DNA of 64,000 nucleotides from Agelas oroides. Taxonomy: Eukaryota; Porifera; Demospongiae; Agelasida; Agelasidae. Location: NCBI GenBank assembly GCA_949130485.1, contig OX422185.1, forward strand, positions 2,526,304 to 2,590,303, written 5' to 3'. A program made the position numbers and the translations under genes. The notes below the pieces were generated by a model. That model was not told the DNA's origin, did no database searches, and worked only from the letters and a program-made list of their open reading frames with translations. This document shows positions 1 through 12,350 of the stretch, one piece after another. Position 1 is the stretch's first letter; every line of letters starts with the position of its first letter.

Positions 1-1186
1 AGAATCAATTAACGCCTCTACCGGGTAAGAGCGCCGGGTGCGAGCTACGCTGTCTCAGAAGGCCCCAGAATGCACCTCAGAGCACCTAAAATTAAAAATT
101 TTCTGGGGGGGCATGCCCCCAACCCCCCTAGAGTGTGGTGTGCTTACGCCCACCAAGTGCCCAGGTAATTCCTGAACTCTGGCTACGCCACTGGACCACA
201 CAAACGTTTCCCATGACTTGCAGCTCTTGAGCCTTGTACAAAGACTAAGGTGTGTACATCATTCACAAGGTACACCCATTAGCTACACATTTCTGGTAGC
301 AGATTATTGATCCAGCACAACTACACTGACCTACAAGCCACTCTGACAGTTTGGTGAACTTCCGCACTTCGCTACTCCCTTGCTACACTGTAGCACATTC
401 CACATGTCCAGAGTGCTTTTTATGGCAACAGCGCTTCTTTAGAAGACCAACTAATGTCTTCCAAAGGCTTTGTGTGGTGTCCGTAGCTCCTAAACAACTT
501 AGATAGAGACAGCAGAGGCACATCGACCTTCTGCCCAGTGGGAAAGCCAACATATATATAGCAGTTGGCTGGCTTTGTTTATCATCGCATCTCTATGTGG
601 CTACAATTATCACCAATTAGCACTCCCACAGGCATCCTGAGTAGGCATTCAGCATCACTCTACATGCAATGACTATGCTTTTTGGTAAGAGCTGGATTGT
701 GCACCTAGATCTGATTCCATGTAGTTACAGCTACACACACAAACCGCCTGTTATGGGCAGGGCAAAATGGCCTGCCACCTACACCCGATAATTTGCACTC
801 GGGATGCAGTTACCACCTGCACTCCAGTCACCATTTTCTTTCCACTTGGGGTGCGGTAAAACATAAAAATAATAGAAATCTGTCGACTGCAAGTAGTCTT
901 GATGATCTCCTTGGACCAGAAACTGCAGTTATTAAGTTTTATCACCTTGGAATGTTATACTCACAGGTTGCCCAGGCAAGCTATCCTCTGAAAGTATTCA
1001 TGGCAAGCTATCCTCTGCATGGCAAAGAATGCTGTATTTGAAAAGATTTCAGTGGGAGTTGATACTTAAGTGAACCTGACTGTCCTCCTATGAAACATTT
1101 CATGAGCACATTAAAAAACAACAAAAAAAAAAAAAAAAAAAAAAAATGAAATTAAGCAAGTATCATTTTTACAGTGATCATGTTAC
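1..1186. other. no gene recognised
   Basis: AT-rich intronic or intergenic DNA left of the first supported exon. It holds short C/G runs near 105-130 and a poly-A run at 1120-1146. The small open frames here show no family resemblance and no convincing splice borders. Confidence 0.5.
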
Positions 1187-1321
1187 CTGAGTGTGTTTCC
1201 AGAAGATTGTGAAAGTGAAGGGGAATTGCACTCTGTACTTGAACAGGTTCTTGAACAGGTTGCAGTGTAGATGGAGATGGAGAAGAGTAGTAAGAGATAG
1301 TAGTGGGTTGAGGCAGTAGAC
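1187..1321 (-). CDS. Pro/Ser-rich linker exon
   Basis: 135 bp between a CAACAG acceptor and a TCAG|GTAACA donor. In the phase 1-1 frame it encodes a low-complexity linker with SYYSSPSPST and LQPVQEPVQVQ. The phase 1-1 and Pro/Ser-rich character matches the exons upstream of ACSBG at 55.5-56.4 kb. The other two frames are also open, so the frame is inferred from composition. Confidence 0.5.
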
Positions 1322-4300
1322 CTGTTGAGAATAACAAAAAATATACTTTTTCATAGTCATAGTTAATAAGGGCTTTTAGGTGTTGTTTACACAAGACTTT
1401 GGTACCTATCATATGGTCCCCTATTATAGTCACATTTTGCTACTTGTTTTATTATGCACAAACACATTTAGTATATGAACATTGTTTTGTATGTAAATTT
1501 TTGCAACTAACCTTTATCTACAGGTGGCATTCTTGCGTTCTAGCTTTGTCTGATCAAACAAAACAAGGTCATTTAATACAGACAGTTCATGGTGGCTATA
1601 ATAGGGCACCATCACCTAATATGGACACTACGTGCCAGCTGAGGAATCCTAGCCAGAAACACATTGCTGATGACATGTTTTTTATTACTTCTTTATACTT
1701 GATGCAAAAATTCAACCTTTTGCAACTCATAAACTATTCAGATGTACAGTCCAGACATAAACAAAAATGTATTATATAGGTAGTTTTGACTCATTATGAC
1801 TACATCAGTTTCATATATTTTTCTACATCATTGAACAATATATTTCATCAACAAAGTATTCACCCATGATGATTAATAATGTCCGAAAAATCAAATCAAC
1901 TGTTAGAAATCTATGTAAAGCAGGCATGAGTCTCCAGTGACTCCACTGATGCAGACAGGAAGTAGAGAAATTGGAGGTACACATGCTGAGTCAAACCTTC
2001 CCTTTTACAGCGTTTTACCCACTTGGTGCCTTGTGCCTCCAGGTTATGTCCCTTGCAAGTGCCATGTTTGCTCCACCTGCAGGGTCTCCCACTGCCTTCA
2101 CCAACCACTGCCAAGATGGCTCACCAAACCTCTCAACATTGTAGTTCCTCTTCAGCCACTCTTTCACCACTGATGTCAGGCAAGCAGTGGAGTCATTGTT
2201 GTTGTTAGCCTGAATGCTATCCAAGGTATTAGGGTTCAGTCGCAGGGCAATACCGATGCTCTTCCAGCTTGCAGAGACTGGGTTTAGCTCACTTGTCACA
2301 TCAAAGAGATCATCACGGAGATCTGGAGTGAGCAGAACTACATTTAGTTTGGGTAACTGCACAGGACTGGCAGAATACCAAGCATGTAGATGTACAATAT
2401 ACATAGGTCTTTATGAAAGAAAGGAATAGACTCCACAAAGATTAAAGTAGGTGCTCTACAACAGACAAGGAAGGAATGACAGTCAGTGTATATATAGGTT
2501 ACAGTCTGTATCTGCAGATGGTGTCAGTAGATCTACTGCATCAGGATTAGTCTTGGCCACAGATCATTTAATTTTTCAAACCCTGTTTTAGCTTACACTT
2601 TTTTCTGGTTGCTGAGTCAGCAAGACCAACCATTTCTTTCCAGTCTTTCAGGTCAACACTAATCCTGTACATTATTATGAAGGGCTACTGTGACAGTTTT
2701 GGGAAACAAGAAGTGGGATCAGAATCACCAGATAAGTACTTACACACCTAGTGGAGTTGAATCAACTGCTGAGATATCAAGAGAACTTGGTGTAGCTACA
2801 GAGGGAGGAAAAAGATTAAACATAGATTGTAGTGCAACTCTGTACGTTGCCTCTCGAGCCAGATCAAATTTGCAGAGGCAGGTCTAGCTTAGTCTTGCGA
2901 AGCATTACTCTCACACAAGAAATGCACCGCGAGATAAGATCTGGCTCGTGATACTACCGTATATGTGGTCAATATGTATTAGTGAATAGATCAAAGTATA
3001 GTCAAGAGCTCAGTTGATGATTCACAGCCATGACAAATCTGAAGTTTCCTACATTCATAAATATTTAAACATACTTACCTTCCTAATTTGCAAAACTAAT
3101 GTCTGTTTACAAGTGTTTAGTCCTCTTTAGCAATAACCTTTAATTAAGCAGCGCACATGATCAAGCCACCCCATAAACTTAAAGTGACATCACTAGAGAA
3201 ATTATCACTACCATTGAAGGTGTACAGCATGATAAAACACTTGGATGTGGATGGTGAAGTGTATTTTACATGCCTCATCATCAAATTGCACAACTGGATT
3301 ATCATATATTATTTATTTTAAGTAATTATATCCAGATTTCACAAGTTACTTGACAAAAAGTAGTATATTAGTCAAATGGGTGTTTCCTACTGAATGTGTT
3401 TGTATAAATGCCACTGCCCATTCCACCATTGCATATGTTCCCTATTCACCTATTTCCACAGTCAAGCAAGTTTGAAAGGTCTGTATATATAACACTGTAC
3501 AAAAGAAAATCACTAGTGCTGATATATAATTTGCTTTACAAAATTGCTGACAAGGTATTTTGCTGTGTTATTGGAACAGTGGTTTAACCAATGCCTAGCT
3601 GTCCCAACCTGGTCTATATGTTCTTATTATTCATTCGTGCAGCATGAAAGTAGAGTAAGCGATCCGTACTCGGACACCACAAATAATTGGACCTCACACA
3701 TGGAGAAATAAGCCACGCAGTTTTACCACGGAAACGAAGGCTGAGTCCACTGAATCTGACAACTCAAAAATGGAGCTCGAGCGTCAGTTCCCACTTGCGG
3801 TAGATGCGATTTAACGTAACAGTCCGAAACATTCGATAATCAGATACGAATCATACTATTTTCAGATGTCAAGATTTTTGTAACATCTGGAAGCTACAAG
3901 ACCCTACTGCTGCACGCCTGATATTTGTTGTCATAGCTGTTATGAATGTTGAGGAGTGTCGCTGATATGTTGAGTGGGTCGCTCCCTCAATGAACAGACA
4001 GCAAAATTTCGTAGTTTTTCACTGTGGACACCCCCGGCTACACATTACGCCTACAATACCGGTATCAATGGAATGTACAGGTCCTCGCCAATGTAACGGT
4101 ATACGTTGCGTGGTCCTTGAGCTACAGCTGTTTTTCCTGCTTTTATGCAGGCCTAATCCACAGAGACATGGTGCTACCACATTCTGACTCAGAAGTATTA
4201 GTGCGACTGACGTCGTGTGTGAAGGGTAAACTGTGCAACTTGGGGCCCTCAGAAACTTGCAGCTCACCTAGCGTAAAGACGTATATAAGGCTACTTGCTA

Positions 4301-5873
4301 CTAGTTGCTGTACACTATGGCAGATAGGTACCAGTACAAAGTTATCGATCAGCCTTCCGACTTGCACATGTTTTCTTCTATTCACTTCGTACAAATCCTT
4401 ACGTACTCTAATGCCATAATAATAAATATCATCGTTTCTCAGGCAATCACGCATGCCAATTTCCACCCGCATGACAATTTTAATAATTGTCACGTGCCAT
4501 TTTTCCCCTCTTGCATGCGTATATTTACCTTCGTAGCCAGTGCCTCATGTCGACTTTCTGATACTTGCTGTCATCCAGCTGTTATGTTCAGTCTCTGTTT
4601 GTCCCTCCTGAGGAAGGATGGCCTTTTTGTTAATACAAATCTGCAACAGTCTGAGGGGCTTGTATCTCGATTGTGAATGAGCTTGCAACCATGGCAGAAG
4701 TCAGATGGAAAGCTTGAAGACTTGCGGCGACATTTTCCTTGAGTGTTTCTTTGCTTTGGTGTCTTTTCGACCGTTTCAGACATTGTTTTCAGGGCTGATA
4801 TCTTTTCAACTTGTGACTTTTTAAGACAGGTTAGTCTTGCAAGCCAGACCCTTTCCATTTCAGTGGCACCACCGATTGCATGTCAGATACAAGTACTGGA
4901 AGCAATCAGCACTGCGGAACAGAAAGAGTCTGGCTTGTGAGACTAAGCCAACAGTTGGTAAGCATAAGCAAAAGCACTCTTCGAACAAGCATGGATTGAG
5001 GGTACAATGGTCATTAATTAAATTTTCAAATAGCTGACATGCCCATAGTTTGGGTAGAAAAAATTGCCTGTGAAACAATGGACTTTCTTATTATGGCCTA
5101 ATCGATTCATAAAATTTTTTTTTTCTACAAATTATTAGAACTTCTACAGTATTATTATCTGTCATACGTTGTTCTGTATCCACGGGCAGCATATGCAGAG
5201 CGTAAGCAAGATTGTGTACAACTTAGCAGCCAGTTAATGCTATAACATGAGCTTGAATGATGACAGATATGAAAAGCAGCTAGGAAGGACAGCCTGAGCA
5301 TGCCACCTATTGTACAAGGAATAGCAGTTGAGTGTTAGGGGCAACATTCAGGATAGGCAGCATAGCATCTACTCAGAATGTATACAAGGACTAACAGTTG
5401 TAGAAAAAGTTGCCAAAAAATGTAGAGGAGGCAGAGGTTCTGCTCCATAGCTGATGAATGGCAACTTCCTTCTGTTATTTCTCTAAGATGCCTTAAGTAA
5501 GGACAATGCATGCCAGGTTGTGTTCAGACTTTGCTTACAGCCAGAGTAGCTGCTTATACTGGTAGAAAAGATGGCTCTCCATTGTGTGGTATCACTCCAC
5601 AACAAGCTTTTCTCTGCAACTATGATAAAATTCTCTACGCTATTATTACTAAGCTTTCGTAGAAAGTAGAGTAACAAACCTCCATAACAGTTCAATGCCG
5701 CAGTGCATTGCTTGCTAACACACGCCCCAGAATGTTCTACATTCCCCTAGTATTATTACATTTTACCTCAATACTAGCATGCTGACTCACCTTGTATGGT
5801 GACTACTCCCACATACTGATTTGATGCTGTGTTTCTGGCAAACTGAAGAGCCTTCTCTCTCCGTCTTTGCATT
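1187..5873 (-). CDS. death-domain protein gene, partial (left edge)
   Basis: Partial gene assembled from four minus-strand exons: 5791-5873, 2744-2795, 2019-2366 and 1187-1321. The phases join cleanly across the first three (exit 1 to entry 1, exit 2 to entry 2). The order is a basic segment starting MQRRREKALQFARN, a Ser/Thr/Pro linker, one complete death-fold domain, then a Pro/Ser-rich linker. Death domains are six-helix interaction modules of apoptotic and innate-immune adaptors; the basic Arg-rich start could be a juxtamembrane segment, but no membrane span is visible. The domain resembles the one at 28.6-29.1 kb. The link to the last exon is less certain because all three frames of that exon are open. 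The 5' start lies above 5873 and was not found; the gene continues past the left edge. The partner is unknown. Confidence 0.6.
2019..2366 (-). CDS. death-domain exon
   Basis: 348 bp, entry phase 2 after TTCTGCCAG, exit phase 2 at GG|GTAAAA. It encodes a whole death-like domain of about 95 residues: the helix 1 region LTPDLRDDLFDV, the core SWKSIGIALRL, then TACLTSVVKEWLKRN and PSWQWLVKAVGD. The Trp and hydrophobic spacing (W..IG..L, L..V..WL, PSW..LV.AV, ALA..I) is that of metazoan death domains. Unlike the paralogue at 28.6-29.1 kb, it is not split by an intron after the YNVE motif. Start and stop lie in other exons. Confidence 0.85.
2744..2795 (-). CDS. short Ser/Thr/Pro linker exon
   Basis: 52 bp with a strong CCTCCCTCTGTAG acceptor and a GTAAGT donor. 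Entry phase 1 and exit phase 2 match both neighbours. It encodes ATPSSLDISAVDSTPLG, a linker placed just before the death domain. Confidence 0.65.
2796..5790. other. intron with small inverted-repeat elements
   Basis: No coding exon recognised. It contains a partial TIR-like segment at 2855-2955 (GCCAGATC, TTAGTCTTGCGA and GGCTCGTGA motifs) and the clearer element at 4830-4946. The many short open frames at 3990-5078 look random. Confidence 0.4.
4830..4946. mobile_element. MITE, TTAGTCTTGCAAGCCAGAC ends
   Basis: About 117 bp bounded by TTAGTCTTGCAAGCCAGACC and its imperfect inverse GTCTGGCTTGTGAGACTAA. Similar ends occur at 2880-2955 and at 15431-15450, so this is a dispersed family. No coding capacity. 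Confidence 0.6.
5791..5873 (-). CDS. exon with basic segment
   Basis: 83 bp between CTTGCAG and CAAG|GTGAGT; entry phase 2, exit phase 1. It encodes MQRRREKALQFARN followed by ASNQYVGVVTIQ. The exit phase matches the 2744-2795 exon. The internal ATG could be a start, but the acceptor argues for an upstream exon. Not recognised as a known domain; a juxtamembrane role is a guess from the Arg/Lys cluster. Confidence 0.55.
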
Positions 5874-8085
5874 CTGCAAGTGATCAAAAACTGGAGGCAG
5901 AGAAGGACTGGGAATGAGGCTAAGTTTTGACCCCTTTGAATAGATTCCTTGGCAAATAATCATCACTTTAGTGAAGTTGTTTCACTAGTAAAGTGAAAAA
6001 CATGTACCCATAAATTTACGTCTATTGATACAAATAACCACATACCAGCATTAAAGCCAGCTGACCAATAAATGGAATGCCCTGTGCAGCACCCAAATGT
6101 ACATCAACTACACTTACAACTGACTAGCCTGTCAGCTGTCTTTTTTAGTACATGAAACTCATCACTGTCTACAAAAATGTTTTGCCCAATAGCACGGAGC
6201 AAAATTTTACAATTCTCACTTGTGTATGAAGGTGATCTTTATCTTTTATGGCAAAGTTGATGCTCCCTCAGCAAACGGTTTATCAATTCAGCATAATGGC
6301 TTCTGAATACCAAAGCTTCTGTTGATTAAGCAAGTACATATGAACAAGTATGCAAAGTCCCAATGTAATTAAACACATGTCCTGGTATAAAGGAGTTGCA
6401 AACCAGCATAGGGGGCAAAGTAGTAAAAGTTCATTAATTAACTAGCATTTCTCGGCTTGTATCTCATTCCCAAGTCACTCCCAGGTTTTATTTTGCACCT
6501 ACAAGATAAAATCGCTGGGAACGAGGCTAGTTAGTCAGGTAAACCAAGACCCGAGCACGCCTATACCTGACCTGTGCATCCTGGAATGTGTGATAATTTG
6601 TTATAAGTTTATTCATAATATGAATGTCATTATAACAGGAATCGATGAACAGCGTTTCTGTGTGCATGTGAAATGTGAATGTGTGCAAATGTTTTCTCTG
6701 CTTTGCAGTGAATACAGGTGATGAACTTCTGGGGCTGATCTTACCCATTTTCAGGGGCGGAGATATAGGGGGGTCAGGGGGGGCTTAGGCCCTCCCACTT
6801 TTCAGATTGGGGGGGCTCAGCCCCCCCAATTTTTCTACTAGTTGTACAGAGAAATACAATATCATCTCGTTTCCACACCCCCACAGCTTAACAGTTAGAA
6901 CATGAGCCCCCCCACTTCTTGGTAGCTGTCTCCGCCTCTGAAATGTGAGGGGAAATAAGCCATGCACTTCCCTTAGCCCGTGGGAAAAAGCGATGCTATC
7001 AGGCTCTTGCAAAATGGTAGTTCAGCTGTTCTTTCAAACTGTGGTAGCCTAAACTCGTTAGTTGCAACCTTTGTGCTTCCATACAAAGCTATAATGTTAA
7101 ACTGGATGTCATAATTATATTCTTGTGCGTGTTCTGCAATCTGATTGGAGCTGCAATAGGCAATGGTTAGGTATAGGCATATACCAGAACAGAGGCTGGT
7201 ATCGGTATGCTCACCTATTTCTGTACAGACAACAGAATACTAGGGAGATAAACACAATCAGTGCAGCTACCACTACGAGATATTCTGCTGCAATAATTGT
7301 TCTTTGTGCTGGAAACAGCTGAGCCATGCGTAGGCATTACTATGAGAGGCTGTCTTTTCATCCATGCAGTCCCATGCAGATCATGTGATAGGCCTGGAGG
7401 AGTTGGTTTCAGCAGGGGGATATCTATGGTCTCAGAATGTCAACTCCCAGAATGTCATCTCCCAAAATTGCACTCCCAAATTGTCAACTTCCCAAAATGT
7501 CAACTCTCACAGGGCTGTCGAAAGACTTTTAGAGGTGGAGTGGCTAAGAGTAAAAGAGAATGTTTTTGGCTATGGTTTGGTCGTGAAGCAGCAGAAAAAA
7601 TTATCAGCGTTTCGGTCGCTCATCTACGTACATAGAAAGTATAAGGTAAGTCAGGATAATTCTGAATACCAGGTAATTCTGAAAATTTCACTGCTAGTTC
7701 AGTTTATAAACAACTGCACTCCATGCAGTATTGCACATACAAGTAGGTCTAGTATGTAGCGTTTACCACAGCCATTCTTGTCGGTGCAGATGAAGTTTAC
7801 ACATGCAGTGTACTGCTACAAAACGTCTGGACAGTCAAAAAATTCCTTTACCATGTACCTCTATGGAAACTTGGCAATGTTGCAGTAACTTTGCAGCATT
7901 CAAAAACAACTTAGCAATGTTGACCATAGACATAGGCGTGCACAGCCGTAGAGGGTTGGGGGGGGGGGGGGGGGGGGCGAAGCACGCACAAAATTTATGA
8001 TGTGCGGCACCACCACTCAGAGTAGAACCTTAACGTCCGCTTGACAAAGGAACTGATTGGATTGTTGGTCGTTCGACTGAATCGT
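5874..8085. other. no gene recognised; repeats
   Basis: No supported exon. It contains the small TIR element at 6752-6940 and a poly-G tract at 7957-7977. The short tandem phrase CTCCCAGAATGTCA/AACTTCCCAAAATGTCA recurs at 7440-7510. The open frames at 7297-7759 have no domain or splice support. Confidence 0.4.
6752..6940. mobile_element. MITE, CAGGGGCGGA ends
   Basis: About 190 bp with terminal inverted repeats CAGGGGCGGAGATA and its imperfect inverse TCTCCGCCTCTG, rich in G or C runs inside. The ends look like hAT-type termini. No clear target duplication, no ORF of its own. Confidence 0.5.
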
Positions 8086-8202
8086 CTGCGGACTGCTGAC
8101 TCACGGACTCGCGGACTTGCACAGGAAGTATTTACAGCTGGAATACTTTGTTCTTTGCCGACACACTGCATGTGTGAGTCCGCGAGTCCGTGAGTCCGCA
8201 GA
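8086..8202. repeat. inverted repeat, GACTCACGGACTCGCGGAC
   Basis: Arms GACTGCTGACTCACGGACTCG and the inverse CGAGTCCGTGAGTCCGCAG face each other around about 60 bp and would form a hairpin. Probably a small non-autonomous element. Confidence 0.55.
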
Positions 8203-8329
8203 ATACATTAGGCCAAATCAGTGGGCTTCTCTCTATCTTGAGTTACATAGAATGTCCTTATATCCATCTCTTGATCTACGTACGGTTTGCTAGCGGTGCC
8301 GTGAAGATTACGTGAGCATAGCATGGCGC

Positions 8330-8400
8330 CCGCCGGGCGGTTTGGGGGGGCGTATGCCCCCCTCCGCCCCCCCCCCCCCCCCCCCCCCCCCGTAGTACCC
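8330..8400. repeat. poly-C tract
   Basis: A C run of about 28 bp at 8365-8391 next to GGGGGGGCG. Similar long G/C homopolymers occur at 7957, 39198 and 42468. They make glycine- or proline-repeat frames that are not genes. Confidence 0.7.
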
Positions 8401-8481
8401 CCACTGACCATAGAGTAATGAACCTACAATATCAATTTGGGAAAAAGCAACTGACTCGAACAATCTGCAGTGTACTACGTA

Positions 8482-10781
8482 CAGTGGAACCTCTCTATAA
8501 CGGACACGATTGGGAACCAACATTTTGTCCATTATAGTAGGGTGTCCCTTACTCAGGTGCTTCCGGTAGGTGTGGTATGCGTAATTGGGCTGTTGAGCAC
8601 AACGAAGCTGCGTTTTCAGAGCTATCCTTTGCTGTACATTAGCAGGGAAGGCTGGCAGAGACTATTACTAAGAGTAACAACGCTAATCTAATGTCAAGTT
8701 GTGAACTACAGCAGCGATGGTGGACAATCTTGCCGAAAAGGTCGACGAGTGCCCGCTAAATCGGGGTAGTACAATCGGGACCGCGAAAACCGTCCGTTAT
8801 ATGGGGATGCACTTTGTTCACAACACTTCGAGTACGGAAGTAATTATGGTCATGTGACATTCGGTATACAAAAACTCGTTGTTGAGCCGGAGACAGTCTC
8901 TCAGGTGAAGAAGCTAATGATTTATGGCAATCTATATGGTCCAGGTCAGATATACGTGTGGAGGATCATTCTATATATTATTGATGAATCCATGATGCTC
9001 TGATAATGTAAGCAGGTACATTATTGACAAGGATGCTGCCCATACTGTGAGATTCTCTACAGCTTGCTATATATCCTTGTTTCCAGGCCTCTGCTTGAAA
9101 ACAGGATTACCTGCTGTACGATAGCATGGTACGACAAAATGAATTTTCATTCTGAACTCACTACATAATTTCAGGGCTAGTAACTTCTCATGGTGGTAGA
9201 AGCATTTGTGACCAGGATCAAAACTGTTGAGCTGCAAAAAATTGAGCTTGGCCTGAAGCTCTTGATTGCTTTATTAATAAGTGGATCCATTCATGGAATG
9301 ATAGCCACACTGTTTTATTATCTGATGTAATTACTTGACTACATTTTGATCCTGGTCACAAATACTCCTTATAAGCAACATGTAAGTGTAAGTGACTATC
9401 CACTGCATCTAACACAAGGCAGTAGAGGGCAGTGTTATTGGCAGCACAAGGCTGAAACAGAACAACTAATGTTGCTGGTCTGGATCATGTTGAACTTCTT
9501 CACCTGTGAAACTGCCCTTCCAGTTACATCCTGTACTTGCATATAAGCTAGTTTTTACTTAATAGAGCAGTCCTGGAAGTTGCTTATGTTTTTTTGATGA
9601 AATATCATAATCATATTTACTATCACTGTCTCCATATTCATGAAATAATGCACTTGCATTGGCTATACATACACTTACAAGTCTCACACTCATGCAAAGA
9701 TGAAGCATACTTCCTCCACAAAAGTTCTTGGATTATGTGTCAACTACAACAGAGCACAAATATTCAGAGCACACACTTTAGAATTTTTGCCATAGCTGAA
9801 AAAAAAAAAGACGACTTGTTTGCCATAGCTGAAATAAAAATCGTTGTTGAGGCATATAAAGAGAAATGCAAAAGCTGCTGGTTGTCCAGTTGTTTTGACA
9901 GTATAGTTTGAAGTGTAATGCATGCATGTAGCAATTTGTACAAAATTTATTGTATAGCTGATGTTGCAGCTTGCAGTGCTTTTATTTTTTCAACCATAAA
10001 ACACTGCAAACTGGGATGCAGCCTTCAATATAGCTAATGAATGTTACGCACCCCTTTTTAGGTCCATTTATTACTGCACTACAAACCATGGAGGGTGTAT
10101 GGCAGTCTGTAAACCGCAAAATCATTTGCTACACAAAAGTCATATAGCTGTGAAATGATAAAGTTCTAGGCATGATTTCAGTATCACATCTACTATTTTG
10201 TTCTCATAGCAGACTGAATAGGCAAAGGCAAGGAAATGCAGTCGAAACCATGTCCAGAGATGTAGCATCTCACAGTGTAGGAAACACAAGGCTGCAGCAT
10301 CCCTGTATCAAGTTCAATATGTACCTAGCTACTTGCTTTAATATATTATCAGAGCATGCAACTACACCTGGCAGCGTTAGCAACCATGGATATCAATAAC
10401 AGAATGATCCTCCACACGTATATCTGACCTGGACCATATTGATTGCCATATATCTTCACCTGAGAGACTCGTCCCCAGACCCCACCCTCTCGCCGGGAGG
10501 CGCGCGCGGGCGGGGCACGAGACTAAGACTGCCTCCGGCTCAACAACGCGTTTAATGTCACGTGACCATAATTACTTCCGTACTCGAAGTGCTGTGAACA
10601 AAGTGCATCCCCTTGTTGAAAAGGTCGACGGGTGTCCACTAAATCAGGGCATTTGGTAATGTTTGCGTGCGGGGTGTCCGCTATTCAGGGGTTGCTTAAG
10701 TATTGAAGTGAATGGAAGTACACCCGGGACTTTCAGAATTGTCCGTTATATCCGGGGTGTCCGTTAAGCGGGGCTCCACTG
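8482..10781. mobile_element. Tigger/pogo-like composite element, TA-flanked
   Basis: The left end is TA|CAGTGGAACCTCTCTATAAC and the right end TCCGTTAAGCGGGGCTCCACTG|TA; both fit IS630-Tc1-mariner (pogo/Tigger) termini with TA duplication. Several hundred bp inside each end are arms of the same sequence in opposite orientation: CACTTCGAGTACGGAAGTAA, GTCTCTCAGGTGAAG and GTGTGGAGGATCATTCT occur near 8840-8970 and inverted at 10395-10580. The middle (8990-10390) has no recognisable transposase. It is either a very long-TIR element or two copies inserted head to head. Confidence 0.65.
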
Positions 10782-11268
10782 TAATCTGCCGAACGCTAGT
10801 CATATATTGCTGCAATCGCATATCAAATTCATGCGAGACTTCAAGTTACAAAAAAAATTCTGACAAGAAGAAACTGAACTGTAACCCTAACCGGCGCTTA
10901 GCTATAGTTGACTCTTACTGTAGGTACGTTTTTTTGAAGACAGTCCACAAGGAATGGAGACGAAGTCCGCTGCATGGGGCAGACACGGGGGTGGTGCTTT
11001 TCCAGAAGTCCTACTGGGTGGGTCGTACGTCCGCGTGGATCGTAAGTCCAGCGTCCAAGAAATAAAAAACATTAAAAAAAGGTAAAAAGATGTAGGGATG
11101 GCATGCCAAAAAGCATACAAACAAGGTAGGGATAATGCATGAAAGCAAAGGTCAACATGTTGGCAAAGCCCCATCCCTACATCTTTTTCACACTCCAGTT
11201 AGACAGTGCATGGGGGTCTTCCTAAAACATACCACAAGTTCACAACCTTTACTGGCAGTTCATGGCTG

Positions 11269-11321
11269 TAGCCTTGTTCTCAGGCCACTTCCTCCTCCCA
11301 CGTGGCCTGGGAATGAGGCTA
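11269..11321. mobile_element. small TAGCCTTG-ended element
   Basis: TAGCCTTGTTCTCAGGCC to GGCCTGGGAATGAGGCTA, 53 bp, a diverged member of the TAGCCTCG family. No target duplication is visible. It is also present in the second copy at 17650-17702, so it was part of the segment before duplication. Confidence 0.55.
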
Positions 11322-11953
11322 GTATGACCCTCGGCTATAGTGTGAAAAAGATCTAGGGATGGGGCTTTGCCAATATGTTGACCTTTGCTTTCATGCATTA
11401 TCCCTACCTTGTTTGTATGCTTTTTGGCATGCCATCCCTACATCTTTTAGTCTTGTTTCTGTACTTTTTTGACGCTAATCTCGGTTACAGTTAGACGTAA
11501 GCCTAAGAATATTTCTTTCAAGTGTAGCCACAACACCAGAACTTGAAACGGCATACAGTTTAGTAGTAGTTCCAGGCATGTAATAATAATGTGTCGTGTA
11601 ATATAGCCAGCTAGAACCTGATGAAGGGCCAACCGCTCTCCTTACCAAACTTTGTGAAACCAATTCCATGATTCAGTTGTCATGACGACTGACCAGCTGC
11701 AGCACAGAAAACTATCATACTGACAACTGACGATCCTAGCTTTACAGTTCACTAAAGCTATGAGTAGGCTATTTTTAGTGTAGCTACAAGTAGCTTTAGG
11801 TACCGCCTTACCTACGTGTGTGTTCATAAGCCTTGCCTAATGCCGCGGGGGGAAAAGCCCGTGCCAGCCATGCGTACTGACTTCGTGTGCGCATGCGTAC
11901 AAAATTAGAAAATGGCGTCCTAAGCAACGGACAGCAGCCTCAGAGTGTTGTGA

Positions 11954-12052
11954 ATGGCTTTTGTTGACCAGGGTGAATTTGAAGCTATGAAGACGCTGAG
12001 TGGTTGGGAAGCTGCAGGCTGTGATGAGAATCAGTTTCGTGCTAAAATCAAG
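11954..12052 (+). CDS. candidate first coding exon, copy 1
   Basis: ATG-led 99 bp open frame ending exactly at AAATCAAG|GTGAGTGC, a consensus donor. It encodes MAFVDQGEFEAMKTLSGWEA and 13 further residues (33 in all). The same frame and donor are conserved at 18628-18726 with four amino-acid changes and no stop, more than expected for random repeat DNA. The upstream sequence is GC-rich with GCGCATGCGTAC, promoter-like. No next exon was found. It may be the start of the element's own gene or a captured host exon; I do not recognise the family. Confidence 0.45.
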
Positions 12053-12350
12053 GTGAGTGCTAGAGCCGTTTTCGAGTTATCGTTGTTTGAACAAAAGTCG
12101 TAACGAAGAAAGAAAGAAAGGAAGGAGACAAAAAAAATGGCACTTTTGTTATCGCACACTTTTGCGTTTAGCTGTCTTCCGTGTGGCTTTTGGCCACTTG
12201 TATAAGTCTTGCTGATCATAAAGGCACTCAAAGAGGATGCCTGGGCGCTTAAATAAGCATTTGTGGTGAAGTTATACGGCTTTTGCTTAAGTATTGCATA
12301 TATTGCGCGTCGGCGCCATCCCTACATAGAGAGTCTACCGACTCTCTGAT

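Larger units (their letters stand above)
11076..12350. mobile_element. duplicated mobile segment, copy 1
   Basis: The segment begins with a hairpin module (AAAAGATGTAGGGATGGCAT to its inverse at 11190, repeated inverted at 11341-11453) and ends at CATAGAGAGTCTACCGACTC. Nearly all of it recurs at 17460-19031, and degenerate terminal pieces lie inverted at 14094-14200 and 44640-45000. The shared ATGTAGGGATGG end motif suggests an element boundary. It carries the small exon at 11954-12052. Confidence 0.7.
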
